Assembly (NCBI GenBank): GCA_036645575.1
Contig: JAVXNW010000014.1
Span: forward strand, 1 to 34,765
Origin: JAVXNW01 sp036645575
Lineage (GTDB): Bacteria; Bacillota; Clostridia; Christensenellales; Aristaeellaceae
Length of the DNA stretch: 34,765 nucleotides
Direction of reading: 5' to 3'
The notes under the pieces are model-generated. The model did no database searches. It was not told the origin of the DNA and saw only the letters and a program-made list of their open reading frames with translations. Within the stretch, counting starts at the first letter, position 1; every line of letters starts with the position of its first letter. Below are positions 31,278 through 34,765 of the stretch, in pieces. The position numbers and the translations under genes are program-made.

Positions 31278-31832
31278 CTATTTGATGACGACCGCGATAA
31301 AGCGCGCGTCCGCATCGACGGCGTACATCGCGTGCGGCAGTGCGGAATCGTAGTAAATCGAGTCGCCGGGGCCTAGGTATACGTCGTTGCCGCCCAGCAC
31401 GATCTTCATGTGCCCCTCGAGCACGTAGTCAAACTCCTGCCCCTCGTGCGCGTGCGCCTCCTTGCCGGTGGTCACGCCGTCGTATTCGACGGTCACGATG
31501 AACGGCTCGGCCTTCTTGTCGCGGAAGTTGTAGGCCAAGTGCTGGTAGTGATAGGCCTTGCGGCGGTCAAATGCCAGTCCCTTGCCGCTGCGGGTCAGGA
31601 TATAGCCAGATAGCTTGGGGCTTTCGCCGGTCAGAAGGTCGGAAATGTCCACGCCCAGCGTGCCGGCAATGTTGAACAGGTGGCTGAACGAAAAATCGCG
31701 CTCGCCACGCTCGTACTCAAGGTATTCATCGATGGGAACGCCCGAGTGGCGGGCGACCTCCTCGGCCGAAAGACCGCTGATGTCGCGCAGATCGGCAATG
31801 CGAAGCGCAATATTGCGAATGTTCTCAGTCAT
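31278..31832 (-). CDS. XRE-family regulator with C-terminal cupin domain
   Basis: A 184-residue two-domain regulator. The N-terminal helix-turn-helix (about 5-65) has IADLRDISGLSAEEVARHSG and EYLEYERGERDFSFSHLFNI. The C-terminal cupin (about 105-184) has HAHEGQEFDYVLEGHMKIVL and LGPGDSIYYDSALPHAMYAV with ligand histidines. Such proteins bind DNA and sense a small carboxylate or amine through the cupin. Placed in front of an acyl-CoA synthetase, it probably controls its use of the acid substrate. ATG 31832 follows GGAGG; the longer in-frame start reaches past the promoter and is unlikely. Confidence 0.92.
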   Translation of the reverse strand: MTENIRNIALRIADLRDISGLSAEEVARHSGVPIDEYLEYERGERDFSFSHLFNIAGTLGVDISDLLTGESPKLSGYILTRSGKGLAFDRRKAYHYQHLAYNFRDKKAEPFIVTVEYDGVTTGKEAHAHEGQEFDYVLEGHMKIVLGGNDVYLGPGDSIYYDSALPHAMYAVDADARFIAVVIK

Positions 31833-31878
31833 TTCGCTGGTCCCTCCTTCAAATAATCCATCCAAAGCATTTCCCCCT

Positions 31879-31907
31879 ACGATAGCATTGAGGGGCTTCG
31901 TTGTCAA
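31879..31907 (-). promoter_or_regulatory. sigma-A promoter of the XRE-cupin/acyl-CoA synthetase operon
   Basis: TTGACA (31907-31902), 17 bp, TATCGT (31884-31879), about 40 nt before the regulator start. Confidence 0.75.
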
Positions 31908-32025
31908 GCGCAATGGTCAGAATAATGCTTAAGGTTTCATGTGGTTTCGTCCGGCTGCGCCCCATGCGGTTTTTGTCACACCGTTTTAATGGCACGCGGC
32001 GCGCGACTGTGGTACAATAAATATG
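31908..32025 (+). other. intergenic stretch with a weak promoter candidate
   Basis: TACAAT (32013-32018) could be a -10 box for the DUF2207 gene, but no good -35 is present at 16-18 bp (TGGCAC at 31990). Nothing else is recognisable before the fold-back element. Confidence 0.3.
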
Positions 32026-32186
32026 GGGAACCGCTGACTAAATCCCGCACGCGCTGACGGCCGCATTTCCGCCATCTCCGCCCTGCAAAATCCTTGACGT
32101 AGCGCTGCTACGCCTTCGGCCTTTGCAAGGCGAAGCTGACGAAAATTCAGCTCGCCATCACGCACGTTCTTTAATCAGCGCTTCCC
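32026..32186 (+). mobile_element. 161-bp fold-back MITE-like element, copy 4
   Basis: Full-length copy with ends GGGAACCGCTGA...TCAGCGCTTCCC and tip CGTAGC-GCT-GCTACG, in the same orientation as the others. The left flank is TG and the right flank TA. It ends 28 bp before the DUF2207 start codon, so its hairpin would be in the 5' leader or would bring regulatory sequence. Confidence 0.9.
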
Positions 32187-32214
32187 TAAAAGCCACAAAA
32201 AGAGGGGGACGAGC

Positions 32215-33945
32215 ATGAAAAGGGTCCTTACGATGTTGCTGACCGCGATGGTGTGCCTGGCGCCGTCGTATGCGCTTGCGGCGAATTACGAAATTGTGGA
32301 TTACCTGATTGAGGCCAACGTGCAAGCGGACGGCGCGGCGCAGATCACCGAGACGCTGACCTACGACTTTGACGGGGACTACAACGGCATCCTCTCCGCC
32401 CTTGACGTGGGCGACGTCTCTTCCCTGGAGGGGCTTACGCTGTTTGTCGACGACCAGACGCAGCTTCGGCGGGTCGATGTGCTGGACAATACCCCCAACA
32501 CCTATGTCGCCCAGAAAAACGGCGACATGGTCGAGGTGCGCGCCTATGCGCCCGGCCACGCGGGGATGCGCCGCTTTCGCTATGAATACCGGATGACCGG
32601 CATGGCCCAGCGCTACCAAGACGCGGCGCGGCTCAATTACAAGCTGATCGGGGTGAACAACCCGGAAGGCCTTGAAAGGGCGACGGTGCGCGTGACGCTG
32701 CCGGGCGCGGTGATCGACGCGTGGGCGCACGGCGTGGCGCGAACCGGCCAAGTGGTCAAGGCGGGTCGCCAGGTCGAAGTGAGCGGGCTTGCCGTGGAGC
32801 CGGGTCAGTTTGTCGAACTTGACGTGCTCTTTGATGAGGCGGCGCTGGCACAGGCGCCTGTGATCGGGCAGCCGATCGTAGACGAGGCGCGCGCGCTCGA
32901 GAAGCAATTGGCGCAGCAGGAGGCCGAGGCGGACGCGCGCAGCACGCGAAACAAGGGCTTTTTCAAGGTTGGGATATTGGGCGGAAGCGCCGCGTTTGCC
33001 GCGTGGTTCATGCTGCTGCTCAAAAGGCAGCACGCGGTGCGCGGGTACAAGCGCAAGCGCGAAAAGGGGATTGCGGGCGATTTCGCGCAGTTGGCCGCGC
33101 TTCCGGCCGCCATGGGGCAGCTGCTCAAGCAAAACCAAGTGGATACCGACGGACTGGCGGGCACCATTTTAGAGCTTGCGCGCGCGGGGCTGGTCGCGAT
33201 CAAGCCGCCCGAAGGCGATGGCGGCATGGGCTTTGTGCGCACAGACAAGGCGTCCGAGGGACTGGAGGCGCATCAGGCGCTGGTGCTGGAATGGCTTTTC
33301 AGCGGCGGAAACACCGTCTGCGTCAGCCACTGGAACGCCGGAAAGGACTACGCGCAGGCGCACGCGTTTGAGCAGCGGTTGGGCGCGTATCGCGACCAGG
33401 TCAAGGAAGACGCGGTCGCGCGCGGCCTCCAGTTTGCCGGAGAGGGGAAGCTGATTTTGACGGTCGTGCTGATGGCGGTGAGCGCGATCGTGCTGTGCGT
33501 CTTGGCGGGCGTCGCCGATCTGTGGTGGATGATCCCGGTCATTGTGGTGGCGGCAGGGCTCATGTGGTGGCGGTTTGCCTCGCTCAGGGTGCACACCGAC
33601 GCGGGCGACGCGGCGCTTGACGCGATCGACCAATTCATCGAGCGCATGGGCAAGGAGCAAGCGCCCGACAGCGCGGCGCTTTTGCCGCTCGCGGTCGCGC
33701 TGGGACTCATGGATGAGATGGACGTAGAGCGGGGCCAAGATGCCGCGCGCGAATTTGATTACAATTCCGCCATGCCGTGGCTGTACATGGGCTGGCGGCA
33801 TGACGTGTACTGGATGCGCCGCGACCTGCGCGAGACGCATCGGCACAACGAGTCGGTGCCCGATCCCAGCGCGTCGCACGGAAGCGGCTCCGGTGGCGCT
33901 TCCTCGGGCGGCGGCGGTGGCGGCGGCGGGCATGGCGCGTGGTAG
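32215..33945 (+). CDS. DUF2207 family membrane protein
   Basis: A 576-residue protein of unknown function. It has a signal peptide (cleavage after ALA near residue 22), an extracytoplasmic N-terminal beta-rich DUF2207 domain (NYEIVDYLIEANVQADGAAQ), one membrane helix near 250-267, and a cytoplasmic region with a winged-helix-like segment (DTDGLAGTILELARAGLVAI). A helical pair follows near 412-453. The C-terminus is a Gly/Ser-rich tail with a run of eight glycines ending in HGAW. Domain order and glycine tail are standard for DUF2207 proteins in Bacillota. The start has AGAGGGGGA upstream. The fold-back element in its leader is the main oddity. Confidence 0.88.
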   Translation: MKRVLTMLLTAMVCLAPSYALAANYEIVDYLIEANVQADGAAQITETLTYDFDGDYNGILSALDVGDVSSLEGLTLFVDDQTQLRRVDVLDNTPNTYVAQKNGDMVEVRAYAPGHAGMRRFRYEYRMTGMAQRYQDAARLNYKLIGVNNPEGLERATVRVTLPGAVIDAWAHGVARTGQVVKAGRQVEVSGLAVEPGQFVELDVLFDEAALAQAPVIGQPIVDEARALEKQLAQQEAEADARSTRNKGFFKVGILGGSAAFAAWFMLLLKRQHAVRGYKRKREKGIAGDFAQLAALPAAMGQLLKQNQVDTDGLAGTILELARAGLVAIKPPEGDGGMGFVRTDKASEGLEAHQALVLEWLFSGGNTVCVSHWNAGKDYAQAHAFEQRLGAYRDQVKEDAVARGLQFAGEGKLILTVVLMAVSAIVLCVLAGVADLWWMIPVIVVAAGLMWWRFASLRVHTDAGDAALDAIDQFIERMGKEQAPDSAALLPLAVALGLMDEMDVERGQDAAREFDYNSAMPWLYMGWRHDVYWMRRDLRETHRHNESVPDPSASHGSGSGGASSGGGGGGGGHGAW

Positions 33946-33964
33946 CCCGGCGCGCGTGCCGGGC
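33945..33964 (+). terminator. short hairpin after the DUF2207 gene
   Basis: GCCCGGC-N6-GCCGGGC begins at the stop codon and is followed by GTTTGCGC; weak as a terminator, and read-through into the next gene is plausible. Confidence 0.35.
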
Positions 33965-34026
33965 GTTTGCGCTGAAATAGCGATGGCCAACGACAATCAA
34001 GCCATTTAGGGGAAAGGTGGTGCGCA

Positions 34027-34386
34027 ATGAAGGGCGTTCGGGTCAGCGAACCATTGAAGGCAAAGTTTGATGCGATGTCGCTCGAGCAATTTGGGGTGCT
34101 GCTCATGGGCAAGGTGTATCAGGAACTGTCCGCTTATGTACTGGTCAACGCGGAAGGCGAAGTCACCGCGCTTAAGCTGTTCGACACGAGCCATGCGCCG
34201 GAAATGCTGGGGCGCGTGCGCCCGACCAACCGCACCGTGGCGCTGTTTAGCAATCACCCGACCGGCAGCATGGTGCCCACGGCGGACGACCTGCGCAACC
34301 GCAGGCTGCTGTTGGACGCTGAATTGTACATGGTCTGCGAAACCTGCTGCGTGCGATACGAGATTGACCTAAAGCCCGCGAACTAA
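34027..34386 (+). CDS. small protein with degenerate JAMM/RadC-like motif
   Basis: A 119-residue cytoplasmic protein that I cannot assign firmly. Residues about 36-112 have the outline of a JAB/MPN (RadC-type) domain: YVLVNAEGEVTALKLFDTS as a beta hairpin, then VALFSNHPTGSMVPTADDLR. The latter resembles the JAMM zinc motif HxHPxG...S..D, but the first histidine is serine (SNHPTG) and the serine before the final aspartate is threonine. It also has a C-terminal cysteine cluster (VCETCC) not usual in the family. A zinc-free or altered metal site is possible. AAAGGTGG precedes the start. It lies 81 nt after the DUF2207 gene, possibly co-transcribed. Confidence 0.6.
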   Translation: MKGVRVSEPLKAKFDAMSLEQFGVLLMGKVYQELSAYVLVNAEGEVTALKLFDTSHAPEMLGRVRPTNRTVALFSNHPTGSMVPTADDLRNRRLLLDAELYMVCETCCVRYEIDLKPAN

Positions 34387-34445
34387 CCGCAATCGGCGCG
34401 GTCGCACGAGATCCGATTTTTCCGCGAAAAGCGAAAATACGAACG

Positions 34446-34483
34446 AAAACGGCCGCTGATTCAAAAAGTCAGCGACCGCTTTT
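34446..34483 (+). terminator. terminator after the JAMM-like gene
   Basis: AAACGGCCGCTGA (34447-34459) pairs with TCAGCGACCGCTTT (34469-34482) with one mismatch, ending in TTTT. Confidence 0.7.
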
Positions 34484-34507
34484 GCTGCGTCCGGCGCGGC
34501 GGCAGCC

Positions 34508-34765
34508 GTGACGGAAGGGTGGCTCCGTGGGTTCGAAAGACCGCGAGACAGCCCCAACCTATAGGGAGCTGTACATGAATGCCACAGTAAGGACGTACAG
34601 CTCGAGGGGATAGTGTGAAAGGGGGCGAGCAGCCCACCTTTCGCGTTCAATCACCGCGTGAGCGGCAGCACGGCACCGCAGTGCCGGGCTGCGCGAGATC
34701 GCCCGAGTTCGGTCGGGCGATCTCTTGAGTTACTTATGAGCGTTCTAGCGGTGCGAGCATTCCTG
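34508..34765 (+). ncRNA. structured RNA, possibly the 5' part of a group II intron (runs off the window)
   Basis: The last 258 nt hold no gene but are dense in stems: GAGCTGTAC (34566-34574) with GTACAGCTC, GCAGCACGGCAC with GTGCCGGGCTGC around 34661-34690, and GAGATCGCCCGA (34695-34706) with TCGGGCGATCTC (34713-34724). The order GTGACGG (34508), GACAGCCCCAACC, the GAGCTGTAC stem, GTGTGAAAG, GCGAGCAGCCCACC resembles domain I of bacterial group II introns (compare ACAGCCAACC and GGAAAGCGATGAG in Ll.LtrB). The reverse-transcriptase gene and domains V-VI would lie to the right. An unrelated structured RNA remains possible. Confidence 0.4.

Noticed and set aside
17823..32188. TA target-site duplication for the 161-bp elements
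   Set aside because: The right flank is TA in all copies but the left flank is GA or TG in two, so a duplication is not established; TA may be part of the right end.

Overview
The window is GC-rich chromosomal DNA, most likely from an endospore-forming Gram-positive clostridium (Bacillota). The grounds are two alpha/beta-type small acid-soluble spore proteins, strong Shine-Dalgarno sites, near-consensus sigma-A promoters, and the clostridial/bacillar gene order rpmB, asp23 (yloU), fakA (yloV), recG. Genus cannot be read from the sequence.

Layout, left to right. An AT-rich acyltransferase gene (265-1371) differs in composition from everything else and lies on the 3' side of a tRNA-Ser(GGA) gene, next to a diverged half tRNA-Ser. 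A two-gene operon follows: a duplicated SCP2-like protein and a class III aminotransferase (2056-4063). Then come two spore-protein genes and the recG-fakA-asp23 block, divergent from rpmB. UDP-glucose dehydrogenase, a diacylglycerol-kinase-like lipid kinase, a secreted M16C peptidase, a small cupin, an MFS exporter and epoxyqueuosine reductase QueH fill 9.8-17.6 kb. A B12-riboswitch operon (cbiL, cbiET, btuFCD; 17.6-22.8 kb) combines two corrin-ring methylation proteins with a corrinoid importer. A catabolic-looking cluster (23.1-28.2 kb) has a GntR/UTRA regulator divergent from a Gfo/Idh/MocA oxidoreductase, with a phosphotriesterase-family hydrolase, a shikimate-dehydrogenase-like enzyme and a 2-hydroxyacid dehydrogenase behind the regulator. 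The right part holds a lipoprotein, an acyl-CoA synthetase paired with an XRE-cupin regulator, a DUF2207 membrane protein, a small JAMM-like protein, and a structured RNA running off the end that resembles the start of a group II intron.

The most notable structure outside genes is a family of 161-bp fold-back elements (MITE-like): three full copies (17825, 22797, 32026) and one 54-bp deletion derivative (28370), all in the same orientation. Each full copy folds on itself along its length, and one stem position shows a compensatory change between copies. One copy sits between the promoter and the riboswitch of the B12 operon, another supplies the last codons and the stop of that operon's last gene, the short copy abuts a lipoprotein stop codon, and the fourth lies in the leader of the DUF2207 gene. 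A second, unrelated hairpin family has two copies (9582 and 17697). Neither family carries a transposase here, so mobilisation in trans is inferred.
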